Positions 21,101 through 32,200 of a DNA stretch of 64,000 nt are shown piece after piece. This DNA comes from Escallonia rubra (Eukaryota; Streptophyta; Magnoliopsida; Escalloniales; Escalloniaceae). The stretch covers positions 1 to 64,000 of the forward strand of contig JAVXUO010000563.1 in the NCBI GenBank assembly GCA_033065855.1. The letters run 5' to 3'. The notes below the pieces were generated by a model, which was not told the origin of the DNA, made no database searches, and saw only the letters and a program-made list of their open reading frames with translations. Positions within the stretch are counted from its first letter, which is position 1. Each line of letters starts with the position of its first letter. Made by a program: the position numbers and the translations under genes.

Positions 21101-24017
21101 TTTTCCTTTTTTAGATATATAAATCTTCATATTCGTATTATAGAGTTGTTTTAAAGATACAATAGTTAAAATTAAGTCCTAATAAGTGAGTTCATTAATT
21201 AGTCAGAGTTTCAGAATGTTTACAATTAGTTTTTTAATTATATAAGGCTTATATATGAAAAATTAACTTATCAAGAAATAAAGATCTCATCCAAAATAAA
21301 ATTTGAGACCTTTAGAGACACTTATAATGTTTACAATTCTATTTCACATTAGATATATAATGCGATGACGTGTCAAATAAAGAAACTATCTCTATGATGA
21401 CGTGTCACGCAAACAAACAAAAAACTATCGCTTCGCTTATTATATATTATATAGATATATATATTTGGCATAAAGAGTTGTGCAATGATACCGGTTAGCG
21501 ACACCTGTTAGGTAATAAAGACAGCGTTTGACATAAGTTTAACGTGAGACTATTTCGACACTCGGTTTAAGAAAATACAACTTTAACGATTGAAAAGGCT
21601 GAATTTAACGTCACGCTTTCTTTGCATTTTATGACCAAAGAGTACCCATGTTGGCTGCTCTATGTCCTTCATAAAACTGGTCATTTATTGGAGCTTTGTA
21701 TGTTTTATGACCACAGAGTACTCAAAAGGGAAAGATTGGGATTATTCTCCAGCAAATTTGGCCTATAGCTTTGACCGATACTGAGGAAGACCGCGCTGCT
21801 GCACAACGATGCAAAGATTACATGTTGGGATGGTAAGTTGTGCATCTTCCTTATGCTTTGGAAGTGTGCTTAATGTAATTATGAGGAGGAAGTCTGAGAG
21901 CCATACTTTTAGTTCTAAACTAATACACCAGACCCCAGTTTGATAAGACTTCCTTTAAAGAAGTCATGGATTTCTGATTCACGTTTTTTACGTGCCATTT
22001 TATACTTTTTCACGCTCTCACTTATTCGTTGTTGCAATATTTATGTGTTGTGTTTACTGCATATCTTAGGGACAAAAAAGAAGGTGGATTAGCATACATG
22101 GTCCAATCTAACAGACGCTAAAAATGTTATTGTCTTATTGCTATTCGTTTTCTGTAGAAAATTGGTGTACTTTCATATTGAGCGTTATGCCCCCCACCCC
22201 CCACCCCCCCCCCCCCCCCCACCCCGAATACAAGCAAATTTTGGTTTCACCCCTCATGATTGTAACGTACAATCACTAATGCATCGAGGAATACACAAAG
22301 TCCAGGGGCATGAAGCAAGATCACTCTTGAGTCTTGACAAAGCCGAATGCATATGGTGAACAAGATCTATGTGTGCAGGATTACATTGACAAAGTGCAGA
22401 AAGAAAGTTTCAATACTTGAGATAAATCATAGAAATCTGCGCCGACATCTATTACGCGATCGTCAATCCTTCGTTCCGCATTTGGGATTGTTCAGATCGG
22501 TGTGTTGCCATTTGGGTTTCCTGCGTTTACACTCATTTCCGTTTCCTTTTTTCGACACTTCTAGCCCTCTCTTAATCTTTGTTTACACATATCGTTAATT
22601 TTAGTTTACTGTTAAGCATGATAACAATTATAGTCCTATTATCTAACAACTTAAACTTATCATATGGTAGCTTTAGATTCGACTGTTCCTACTTGCACAT
22701 TTGGTTTCTTTTATTACACTACGGTTTTCACTCTTTTTATTTATGTATTTGGTGGTGACATCTTGATTTGTGTCTCCACGTATAGTTGAGCTTGCACGTG
22801 AAGGGAGTGTTAAGTATGAAAATCTTGTTCGGCATATTCTCCTATAACTTAAACTATAGATCGAGCAGATTGTAACTTAACATTTACCATGTCTATATAT
22901 TAGGTTCATGGATCCATTGTATAATGGTGACTATCCAGATAGCATGAAGGATTTCATAGGATCCCGTCTCCCAGCATTCACAGATGAAGAATCCCAGATG
23001 GTAAAAGGGTCTTATGATTTCATAGCACTTAACTACTATACTGCTGCTTATGTGAGAGATGCACCTGAGGCTGCCGATGGACCCCCAAGTGTTGTTACCG
23101 ATCCCAGAATTGCATATGAAAGTAAGTTTGAGATCAACTACCATTTTTTGTTAATAAGCCACTCTTTATGGTAAACAAATAGAAGTCAAGAACCTTCTTA
23201 GTTCACGCTGTTGGGGTTCTAAGAATATCCATTTTCTTTTCTTTGGTAGTCGAGCGTGACGGGGTACCAATCGGTGAACAGGCAAGTCCTTCAATTTAAT
23301 CCACACTTCTTTAATTTGTATCTTTTTTTTTTTTTTTTTGAATGCATTGTGAAGTACTTAGAAAATTGTTTTATTACGACAATGTTGCAGGGAGGTTCAA
23401 GTTGGATAAGAGTGTATCCAGCTGGGATTCAGGAATTCTTGGTCTACGTGAAGAACAAATACGATAACCCAGTTATTTACATATCTGAAAATGGTAATTG
23501 AGCTTATTTTGTTAAAGATCTCTAATAGATGACATTTGAAATTGACTTCCATGCTATATTTCAATTGCAGGGATTGATGAGATAGACGATCCCTCGTTGA
23601 CACGCTGGGAATGCCTTACCGATCATTGGAGGGTATCCTACTACCAAAGGCATCTTTCCTACCTAAAGAGAGCCATCTCCGAGTAAGTACTTTATTGAAA
23701 AAGACCTTATTATATTAGTTAGGCAACATATAAAGGAATTCTGAGCGCATTTGAGTCTGGACTTTTAGCTGTTGCGCGCGATGAAAATCATATAATGCCT
23801 CACTTGCCTCCCTTGTTTTTTGGTCATTCGATGTAGAGATGGAGTGAATGTGAAGGGCTACTTCGTATGGTCATTGACGGACAACTTCGAGTGGGGTGCA
23901 AGCATATATTCCCGTTTTGGAAACGCTTACATAGATTATGACAACGGACACACAAGGAACCCGAAGCTTTCAGCAGAATGGTTCAGGGTGCATCTCCTGA
24001 AGCCTACTCCAAGGTGA
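14481..24017 (+). CDS. GH1 beta-glucosidase-like protein, copy 1 (acid/base Glu replaced)
   Basis: Exons by splice consensus and homology: 14481-14567, 15180-15246, 16401-16447, 16667-16742, 16941-17033, 17151-17238, 18025-18352, 21717-21832, 22904-23121, 23250-23281, 23391-23493, 23571-23682, 23837-24017. They join to 515 codons with no stop. GH1 hallmarks: FQIEG (Q29), LSHWD (H133), NYYT (344-347), SENG nucleophile (E417), [10 protein letters not shown] (467-476). GH1 enzymes cleave beta-glucosides by a two-glutamate mechanism. Here the acid/base motif NEP reads C178-G179-P180 within WITFCGPW. Overall it most resembles raucaffricine/strictosidine glucosidases. No signal peptide and no ER-retention tail are seen, so it is probably cytosolic or nuclear. 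The segment before DHYHQYE is several residues shorter than usual. Intron 10 has a GC donor. Activity is doubtful, but the gene is structurally intact. Confidence 0.9.
15990..16235. other. Extra segment in intron 2 of GH1 copy 1
   Basis: Intron 2 of the two GH1 copies matches around the block CTATAAAACAAGCTTCTACATTGA and again from AAATGCATCATAAATTGGG. Copy 1 has about 220 bp between these points that copy 2 (about 52880-52950, reversed) lacks. One frame of it reads as plausible protein ([18 protein letters not shown]) before a stop. It may be a captured exon piece or chance. Confidence 0.35.
17239..18024. other. Intron 6 of GH1 copy 1, enlarged
   Basis: It is 786 bp against 275 bp in copy 2. 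It contains two direct copies of TTGACTGACTCCATTTTGTA-like sequence (about 17449 and 17513) and two ATTATAAGAGAG blocks. No gene is seen. Confidence 0.5.
18430..21480. mobile_element. Composite transposon insertion in intron 7 of GH1 copy 1
   Basis: Intron 7 is 3364 bp here but 376 bp in copy 2. The flanks match: TAATGCCACTC...CTTAGC on the left and TGGTTAGCGACAC on the right. The extra 3 kb is AT-rich. It holds an inverted copy of repeat block X (about 18530-19830), then two direct repeats of about 260 bp (19795-20050 and 20520-20795), and a pair of inverted arms of about 290 bp (20205-20492 and 20755-21055). Its right end carries a minus-strand Helitron 5' terminus. Confidence 0.65.
21425..21455 (-). 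mobile_element. Helitron 5' terminus (minus strand)
   Basis: Read on the minus strand it starts TCTATATAATATATAATAAG and continues into GCGAAGCGATAG, a common plant Helitron 5' end. The body would lie to the left within intron 7. I could not place its 3' end. Confidence 0.55.
21833..22903. other. Intron 8 of GH1 copy 1
   Basis: 1071 bp, with a C-rich tract (about 22190-22225) and small chance frames. The homologous intron in copy 2 is 885 bp (49298-50182). Confidence 0.6.
23282..23390 (+). other. GC-AG intron 10 of GH1 copy 1
   Basis: The exon ends GAACAG and the intron starts GCAAGT, with no GT that keeps frame. The acceptor is TGTTGCAG. The same junction in copy 2 reads GAAGAG then GCAAGG. 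GC donors usually have such an otherwise strong consensus. Confidence 0.8.
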
Positions 24018-24678
24018 GTACTGATCGATGCCGAAACTTCATGGCTTGTTTGCCGCCTCAATACGTGGTTGGGAATTTCTCTAACTCAATAAAAGATGGC
24101 GAAAGCATCTGGCGTCAAGACAATAAGACTGAGGCAGGAATGAGCAGCAAGCCCCACTACATAACCGACGTCTTCTATTTGCATGTTTTTTTGAACTTTG
24201 ATTTCAGCAGTTGCGTTTCATTTGTGTTTTTGGTGTGTTGTAAGATGGAAGTTCTCCATTGATTTCTAATGGGAAATTTTATGAGAAATATTGTATGAAC
24301 AAAATGTGTCACCTCTGTTGAACATAGCATGCTAATTATGCCTAACGTACGCTGCAAAGGCCTGTTCGTCTACATTGGAAACTCTATGGCTGACACCATT
24401 GCTGGAAGCAGTGGCTATTGGAGAGGCTCTTATACGAGCTACGAAATCCCGATTTCACTCAATAATGAACCTTGGATATAACCGGGCGCTAGGCCTTCCA
24501 CACATGATCAGTAAGACTTTGTTTCAAATGAAAAGAAAGAATGTCAATTCACATATCTCACTACACAATTTCACTAACTCACTTCGTGCTGTTTCACATT
24601 AACAGTGTCAATTTAGAGTGATTTAGCTCTTTCTTTTCTTTTATTTTTTATAATGAAATCGTCATATATCAGTCTTTT
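24018..24678. other. 3' flank of GH1 copy 1, shared with copy 2
   Basis: It matches, in inverted order, about 47600-48197 downstream of copy 2, including CATTGGAAACTCTATG, GGCTCTTATACGAG and CACATGATCAGTAA. It contains the 3' untranslated region and is cut at 24679 by a CACTA element. Confidence 0.7.
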
Positions 24679-24689
24679 CACTACAAGAA

Positions 24690-24945
24690 AAGATGGCTTT
24701 AGCGACGGACTTTTAGCGACGGAAGGTATTCCGTCGCTAAAAGACTGATTCAACGACGGTATTTACCGTCCGTATAAATCCGTCGTTAAAAAAGTTTACC
24801 AACGGACCATTCCGTCGGTAAAAGAATTTGCCAACGGATTTTTACCAACGAACTTTTAACGACGGAAAAACCGTCGCTAAATAGATTTAGAAAGTTTTAA
24901 CGACGGAATATTAGCGACGGACTTATTCCGTCGCTATAGGTCTTT
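24690..24945. repeat. Left subterminal repeats of CACTA
   Basis: Many direct and inverted copies of the 12-bp motif TTTAGCGACGGA and close variants (AACGACGGTA, ACCAACGGA). In CACTA elements such motifs are where the element's own DNA-binding protein attaches, so they are the likely cis sites here. Confidence 0.85.
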
Positions 24946-25021
24946 CCTTAATACGCAGATCTGCTTTCTTTCTTTTCTTTCTCCCGTTTCTCTCTCTCTC
25001 TCTCACCCACCGGCGTTCTCA

Positions 25022-25137
25022 CCTCCGGCGACCCCCTCTACGGCAACCCACCTCCGGCGACCCCCTCTACGGCAACCCACCTCCGGCGACCCCCTCTACG
25101 GCATCCCACTTCCGGCGACCCCCTCTACGGCAACCCA
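25022..25137. repeat. 29-bp minisatellite, four units
   Basis: The unit CCTCCGGCGACCCCCTCTAC plus nine bases starts at 25022, 25051, 25080 and 25109, with two changes in the later units. It follows a (CT)n tract and probably lies in the transcribed 5' leader of the transposase gene. A consensus donor (CTCCG then GTAAGT) at about 25262 could open a leader intron ending at TTCAG just before 29255. That leader intron is inference. Confidence 0.75.
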
Positions 25138-25855
25138 GCCCCAGCGACACCCCTATCTTCCCCCCGACGTCGCGCCACCTCCGGCGGCCGTCACGGCCAG
25201 TCTTCAACGACCAGATCGATCTAGCGAAGTCTGCCTAGATCTTTGAGCTTCGGCCAACTCCGGTAAGTTCTTGTGTGCATCTATCTGTAATTGTTAATTG
25301 CCTTCTACCGTCACCTTAACAATCGAATCTATGGCTATGGCTTGATGCTACTGTTGCTATTTTTATATTTGCTTGATTTTGTTATCTATTTGTTACTTGT
25401 TATTGTTAACTTGAAGTGTTTAGAACTGATTTATTAATTTATCTCTAAATAAAAACTTCCTATAACAGCTAAGTAATATGCCAGTAGTAAAATAGAAAGA
25501 AGCAGAAATTAGAAAATATATGTGAACTATCATGATTAATGAATAAATGAAAACTGGTTAAAAAACAAAAAGAACAAAATTCTGACACTTGCTCGTTTAC
25601 CCGCGAGTGCACATTTAGACATGGCTTGAAATCTAACAAAAAGATGGTAAAAACATAAACAATGATGCGCACAAAGACATTGGAAAATATATCTGCTTCC
25701 GATATATTATGTCAACAAGCTTGTTCTGAACCAGTTGCAACTTAAGCCTTTTTCAAATTTATGGCTGATGGAGAAGATCCATGGGATCGGGGGCAGTGGA
25801 GGTGAGCATAGCATAATTAACTCAGCGGGTGCAAACATACCCATATACCTAAATT
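25138..25855. other. CACTA interior between leader and minisatellite
   Basis: No coding frame with a recognisable domain. It would be intronic if the leader intron proposed from about 25262 is real. Confidence 0.4.
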
Positions 25856-27000
25856 GAACTAATTGAACCCTAAATTGAATGCCCCAAATCAATCAAACCC
25901 TAAATTGAACTAATAGAACATCCTAATTGAACCCTAAATTGAAGTTATTGAAGCCTAATTAAATCCTAAATTGAATGCCCAAATCGAATCGAACCCTAAA
26001 TTAAACTAATTGAACCCCTAATTGAACCCTAAATTGAATGCCCCGACTCAACCGAACCCTAAATTGAACTAATAGAACCCCATAATTGAACCATAAATTG
26101 AAGTAATTGAATCCTAATTAAACCCTAAATTGAATGCCCTAATCGAATTGAACCCTAAATTAAACTAATTGAACCCCTAATTGAATGCCCTGATCCAACC
26201 GAACCCTAAATTGAAATAATTGAACCCCCTACTTGAACCCTAAATTGAATACCCCAAATCAACCGAACCCTAAATTGAATCAATTGAACCCCCTAATTGA
26301 ACCATAAATTGTTGTAATTGAACCATAATTAAACCCTAAATTGAATGCCCTAATCGAATTGAACCCTAAATTAAACTAATTGAACCCCTAATTGAACTCT
26401 AAATTGAATTCCCTAATCCAACCGAACCTTAAATTGAACTAATTGAACCCTAAATTGAATGCCCCAAATCAACCGAACCCTAAATTGAACTAATAGAACC
26501 CCATAATTGAACCTTAGATTGAAGTAATTGAACCCTAATTAAATCCTAAATTGAATGCCCTAATCGAATCGAACCTTAAATTAAACTAATTGGACCCCTA
26601 ATTGAACCCTAAATTGAATGCCCTAATCCAACCGAACCTTAAATTGAACTAATTGAACCCTAAATTGATTGCCCCAAATCAACCGAACCCTAAATTCAAC
26701 TAATAAAACCCCCTAATTGAACCCTAATTTGAAGTTATTGAACCATAATTAAATCCTAAATTGAATGCCCTAATCGAATTGAACCCTAAATTAAACTAAT
26801 TGAATGCCCTGATCCAACCGAACCCTAAATTGAAATAATTGAACCCCCTAATTGAATGCCCAAAATCAACCGAACCCTAAATTGAATCAATAGAACCCCT
26901 TAATTGAACCCTAAATTTCTGTAATTGAACCCTAAATTGAATGCCCTAATCGAACCGAATCCTAAATTAAACTAATTGAACCCTAAATTGAAATAATTCA
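25856..27000. repeat. Telomere-like minisatellite rich in CCCTAAA
   Basis: About 1.1 kb of irregular repeats built from AACCCTAAATTGAA, CTAATTGAACCCC and GAATGCCC(T/C)AAATC. Every 15-40 bp carries CCCTAAA, the plant telomere heptamer, but units are not perfect telomere arrays and no subtelomeric junction is seen. It lies wholly inside the CACTA element. Confidence 0.85.
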
Positions 27001-27399
27001 AGCGCACCAGATATGTGCATTTTGAACAATTTTTTTCCATTTGAACATTGATAATTTGTTTCATAATTTTAGGTTGTTAATTGTGCATTTGAGAATTGTG
27101 ATTATTGATCTGTGATTTTAGGTTGTTAATTGATGATTTTAGGTTGTTAATTGATGATTTTAGATTGTTAATTGTGCATTGAGTATTTGAGATATTGAGA
27201 TTATTGAAGGAGGATGGGACCCAATTGGATTGAATGTGTGATTTTTGTTAATTTTTATTGCATTGAGCATTTGAGAATTGAGAATTGAGATTGTTGACGG
27301 AGGATGGGACCCAATTGGATTGAGATACCTGTTGGTTAGCGCAGACACGGACACCACGTCTAATCGACGGTGTCCGACATTTAAAAAAACAAATTAACG
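27001..27399. repeat. Short direct repeats inside CACTA
   Basis: Repeats of GATTTTAGGTTGTTAATT (27113-27175) are followed by two copies of GGAGGATGGGACCCAATTGG (about 27208 and 27298), each preceded by TTGAGA-type sequence. Non-coding. Confidence 0.6.
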
Positions 27400-27556
27400 T
27401 ATGCCGATGTGTCTGGAGGTACGTGCCGGTGGGCGTCAGACACGTGTCCGGAGGCGTTGGACACATGTCCGGAGGCGTCGGACACGTGTCCGGAGGCGTC
27501 GGACACGTGTCGGTATGTGTCGGACACGTGTCCGGAGGTGTCAGACACGTATCGGA
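27400..27556. repeat. 21-bp minisatellite (CGTGTCCGGAGGCGTCGGACA)
   Basis: About six units, GC-rich, with changes in the outer units. Because 21 is divisible by three, it creates open frames on both strands with PPDTCPT-type repeats. These are not genes. Confidence 0.85.
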
Positions 27557-27689
27557 CACCATATCGACACCCTATATGAGGTGTCGGAATTGAGGTTGTT
27601 GAATGTGCATTAAATTTAGGTTAGTTAGGTTAATGCGACATTTTTAGCATGCACCCCCTGGAATCTAATCGTGGCTCAAGCGCTGGTTA

Positions 27690-28515
27690 TAATTAGCCCT
27701 AATTAGTCCTGATTAACAATATTTTAGTAAATCAATTAACCCTAATTAGCTCTAACGAGCCTAATTAGTTTTAATTAACCCTAAGAACCTCATGAAATTC
27801 AAATTAGCTGTAATTACCCCAAATTAGCCCAAATGAACCCAATTATGCGCATATTGATTGTAGTTAGCCTAATTAGTCATAATTTGCACTAACATAACCC
27901 AATTACGCCTAATTAGCGCTAGTTAGGACTAATCAACACTACTCGGCACCATCAAAACCCTAATTAGGACTAAATAACCCTAATTAGTCCTAATCAACCC
28001 TAATTAGCTATAATTATTCAAAACTAGCCCTCATTAACATTAATTAGCTCTAACATAACCCAATTAAGCCTAATTAGCCCTAATTAGGACTAATCATCAC
28101 TACTCGGCACAATTAAACCCTAATTAGTCATAATCAACCCTAATTAGCTATAATTATCCGAAACTAGCCCTCATTAACATTAATTAGCCCTAACATAACC
28201 CAATTAAGCCTAATTAGCCCTAATTAGGACTAATCAGCACTACTCGGCACAATTAAACCCTAATTAGGACTACATAACTCTAATTAGTCCTAATCAACCC
28301 TAGTCAGCTATAATCATCCGAAACTATCCCTCATTAACATTAATTAGCCCTAACATAACCCAATTAAGCCCAATTAGCCCTAATTAGGACTAATCAGCAC
28401 TACTCGGCACAATTAAACCCTAATTAGGACTAAATAACCCTAATTAGTCCTAATCAACCCTAATCAACTATAATTAATAATCGTAATTAACCCTAATAAC
28501 CCAGTTAGCCCTAAT
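27690..28515. repeat. CCCTAATTAG minisatellite with higher-order units
   Basis: Built from TAATTAG, CCCTAATTAGGAC and AACCCAATTA. The landmark CACTACTCGGCAC recurs at about 27938, 28098, 28238 and 28398, which gives a higher-order period of 140-160 bp. It is inside the CACTA element, upstream of the transposase. Confidence 0.85.
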
Positions 28516-29263
28516 TAGCCCTTGTACATCCCATAATTACTCCATGTTGTCCAGAGATGGTTCAATTACTCGTTGTTTACAAACCCTGCCTTCTTTATAT
28601 TAATTGTTGTTTTGAGAAGTCCATTGGCAACGAGATGGTTCAACTCGTTGCCAACGAGTTCTATTTAATGTGGAATTGGTAACATATGCAACGATCATTC
28701 TGCAGTTTTGATATTTCGGAAAGATTCTTGCATATCTTATCAATTTCTGAACACATGCATGCATAGAAACCCTTAGTTCCCGTTCAAAGGTACTCATTAC
28801 AAAGTAATGCCTTGTAATGAGCCTTTGGATGTCCAGTTTGGACAGTTTGGAAAAGCTAATTGTTTATAAAACAGTATTTTGACTCATGCTTTATGTTCTA
28901 TGTCGTGGATATTTGGTACACGTTCTCGTGTGTTTCTCCGGGTGCATACAGATCTGGTGTTCTAACATCCGTCAAACCTTCCTGAGCAAGGTTAGATGAA
29001 TGTTAGAACACCTAATCGATGTGGTGTACTTGGAGAAATGCGGGGAGGTGCTGCCGAATTTTCCACAGACATCGGACTAAGCATGAGTTATTCACTGTTT
29101 TATAAACATGTGCTTTTCTGAATGGGATAGGACCACTACCTGTTCAAGAGTGGAGGGGAAATATGTAGACATGTTGTAACATTCATGCATTGATATTTAC
29201 ATCGGCAATGCCTAATCACTGGTCATTATTGAAGGTGGTATATAGTACGATAATTCAGTCGTC
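28516..29263. other. CACTA interior just upstream of the transposase
   Basis: No coding frame with a domain. The sequence ATAATTCAG at about 29254, nine bases before the ATG, is a good intron acceptor for a leader intron. Minus-strand frames such as 28600-28797 look like chance. Confidence 0.4.
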
Positions 29264-32200
29264 ATGTCAGTCGATCGAAGTTGGATGAAAAGGAAGAATG
29301 CTGAAGATTTTGAGTGTCGCGTTGACGAATTTCTCGACTTCGCTTATGCGCATCCTGCACATGTTGACCTTGATAAGATAAGGTGCTCGTGCGGTAGATG
29401 TGAGTTGTTGCACTGGAGAAAAAGAATTGAAGTAAAATGGCATCTTCGTCGGTACGGTTTTATGGGTGGATACACAAGGTGGACGCAGCACGGGGAAACG
29501 ATAGTATTGTCGTCCAACCTGGCTAGTCAAACTGAAGTTAGGGAGGAGGCACGATATGATTTCCGAGATATGATTATGGATGCTGGGCATGCTAATGTTG
29601 ACTGGGGTAACGACAGTCCACAACCGCCGAACGAGGGGGCTCATCAGTTTTATGAGTTGTTGAGAGCTGCGGAAGAGCCGCTGTGGGATGGAGCTCCGAA
29701 ACACACACGGCTGTCTGCGGTTAGTAGGTTATTACAGTTGAAATCAGACCACGGGCTGAGTGAGAAAGGTTTTAACGAGTTTGTTACCTTCATCAAAGAA
29801 ATACTGCCCGAAAGTGAAAAGCTACCGCCGTCGTACTATGACGCGAAGAAGATGATGAGGAAACTTGGGTTGAGCTATGACCGGATAGATGCGTGCAATA
29901 ACGATTGTGTATTATTCTGGAAAGAGAATAAGGATTTGTCATTATGTCCAGTGTGTGATCATTCGAGGTACAAACCGGACAAAGGGAAGAAGAAAAACAT
30001 TGCATGGAAGATATTGCGATATTTCCCGGTCACACCACGGCTTCAGAGAATGTACTACTCCTCCAGTACGGCTGAACATATGAGGGCTCACCGTGAGACT
30101 CGCAGCAACGATGCCGATGTGCTGACACACCCAGCTGATGGAGAGGCGTGGAAGGAGTTTGACCGCAGGCATCCAGTTTTTGCTCAGGAAGTTCGGAATG
30201 TTAGACTTGGTCTGGCAACCGATGGGTTCAACCCTTTCGGTCAGTCTACCACGCCTTACTCCTGTTGGCCTGTTATTATTGTCCCTTACAACCTTCCACC
30301 AGGCATGTGCATGAAGAAGCCGTATATGTTCTTGTCGTTGCTTATTCCGGGGCCGAAGAGTCCCGGTAAGGACATAGATGTGTATTTAAGGCCGTTGATT
30401 GATGAGTTAAAACAATTATGGAATCATGGAGTCGAAACATATGATGCATCCCTTAAACAAAATTTTCAGATGAGGGCTGCTTTGATGTGGACTATACATG
30501 ATTTCCCCGCATTGGGAATGACGTGTGGCTGGAGCACACATGGGAAGCTAGCATGCCCTGCTTGTATGGGCGTGAACCCCGGTCATACGTTAAAGCACGG
30601 CGGAAAGGCCTCGTGGTTCGGATGTCACCGTAAGCTTTTGCCACCGGGCCATCAGTTTCGTAGGCAGAAGGATAAATTTGACGGGACAATCGAGCGTGAG
30701 GTTGTCACGCTGGACTACCCATCTGGTGAAGAAGTACTCTCACACCTGGAGGCACTTGATACTGACATACCACACGGTAAGGGTGTGCCGGATCAGAAGA
30801 TTACAGGGTTCGGGAAAGAGCACAACTGGAGAAAATTTTGTATCTTCTGGGAGTTAGCCTACTGGAGGACGCTCGTTATCCGAAACAACATGGATGTGAT
30901 GCATATTGAGAAGAACATTTTTGATAATGTGTTCAACACAGTGATGAATTTCAAGGGCAAATCGAAAGATCACCTTAAAGCGAGAAGGGATCTACAACAG
31001 TTGGGTGTACGCCGTGAATTGCATCCTCGGACAGTCAGTGGGAGGACCATACTTCCGAAAGCACCTTACTGTCTAGACAAGAAACAAGTGGAGAAGGTCT
31101 GTCAGTGGGTTAAGAATTTGAAGCTTCCGGATGGGTTTGCGTCCAACATATCTCGTTGTTGCAATGTATCGAAATGCAAGTTCCAAGGGATGAAGAGTCA
31201 CGACTGCCACGTATTCATGGAGAGATTCATTCCTATTGCCTTCCGGGGACTGTTGCCACGGGTTGTTTGCGAGACTTTGACTGAATTATCTCATTTCTTT
31301 CGAGATATATGCTCTTCTACGATCCGGGTGAGTAACATGGAAGTGCTTGAGAAGAACATTGTGGTGACGATTTGCAAGCTGGAGAAAATCTTCCCACCTT
31401 CGTTCTTTGATTCAATGGAGCATCTGCCTGTTCACTTGGCATATGAAGCTAAGATGGGTGGACCCGTGCAATATCGGTGGATGTATCCCTTCGAGAGGTA
31501 ATCCTTAAATTGTTACAGTTGTTCGTTTACACTTAATGCGACATCTGTTATCATTGATATTCCACCTAACTCGATTCCCTAAACTTCTAGGTTCATGTTC
31601 CATTTAAAGAAAAAAGTCCGTAATAAGGCTCGGGTTGAGGGCTCAATTGCGGAGGCTTACGTAATGGAAGAACTTGTAAACTTTTGTAGTCAATATTTCG
31701 GTTCGGATGTTGGTACAAGGTTAAATCAACTAGGCCGAAATGATCCCGGAGCAAGCACAAATTTGGAAGGGCAATTGTCAATATTCAAGCAGTCAGGTAG
31801 TCCGTTCGGCCGAACGTATACTCGATGGCTAACAGATGAAGAGTACAGTGCTGCAACAATATATGCCCTTCTAAATTGCGATGAAGTTTCGGCATTCGTT
31901 GAGTAAGTTAAAGTCTTAATTCACTTACATTGCTGTACATAATTGAAAGTGTGTGTTAAGCGAGTTAAATGCATATTGGTTTGCAGTGAGTTCGATGCGG
32001 AATCTTTAATCACTGATCCCGCTGGACTTGAATCTCATCGGAAATCACAATTTGTACAGTGGTTCAAAATCCGTGTAAGATTATTTAACGAAATTATATT
32101 ATGTGTTATATACAGTTCTGTGGCCAATTAGTATACTGATTTATCCTTAATTTTTACCGTCATCTACAATAGGTTCAGTCAATGGATAGACCAGTGGCCT

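Noticed and set aside
22138-22598. Extra coding exon in intron 8 of GH1 copy 1
   Set aside because: The frames do not match GH1 and contain a C-rich simple repeat, and exons 8 and 9 already join in frame as in copy 2.
14481-24017. GH1 copy 1 as a pseudogene
   Set aside because: All 13 exons join in frame over 515 codons with consensus splice sites, and copy 2 does the same. The CGP change is a clean substitution, not a frameshift.
25856-27000. True telomere or chromosome end
   Set aside because: CCCTAAA is embedded in longer imperfect units, and the block lies inside a complete CACTA element with both ends.
27248-27613. Open frames with PPDTCPT or RRRWTHVRRR repeats as a repeat protein gene
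   Set aside because: They are produced on both strands by a 21-bp minisatellite.
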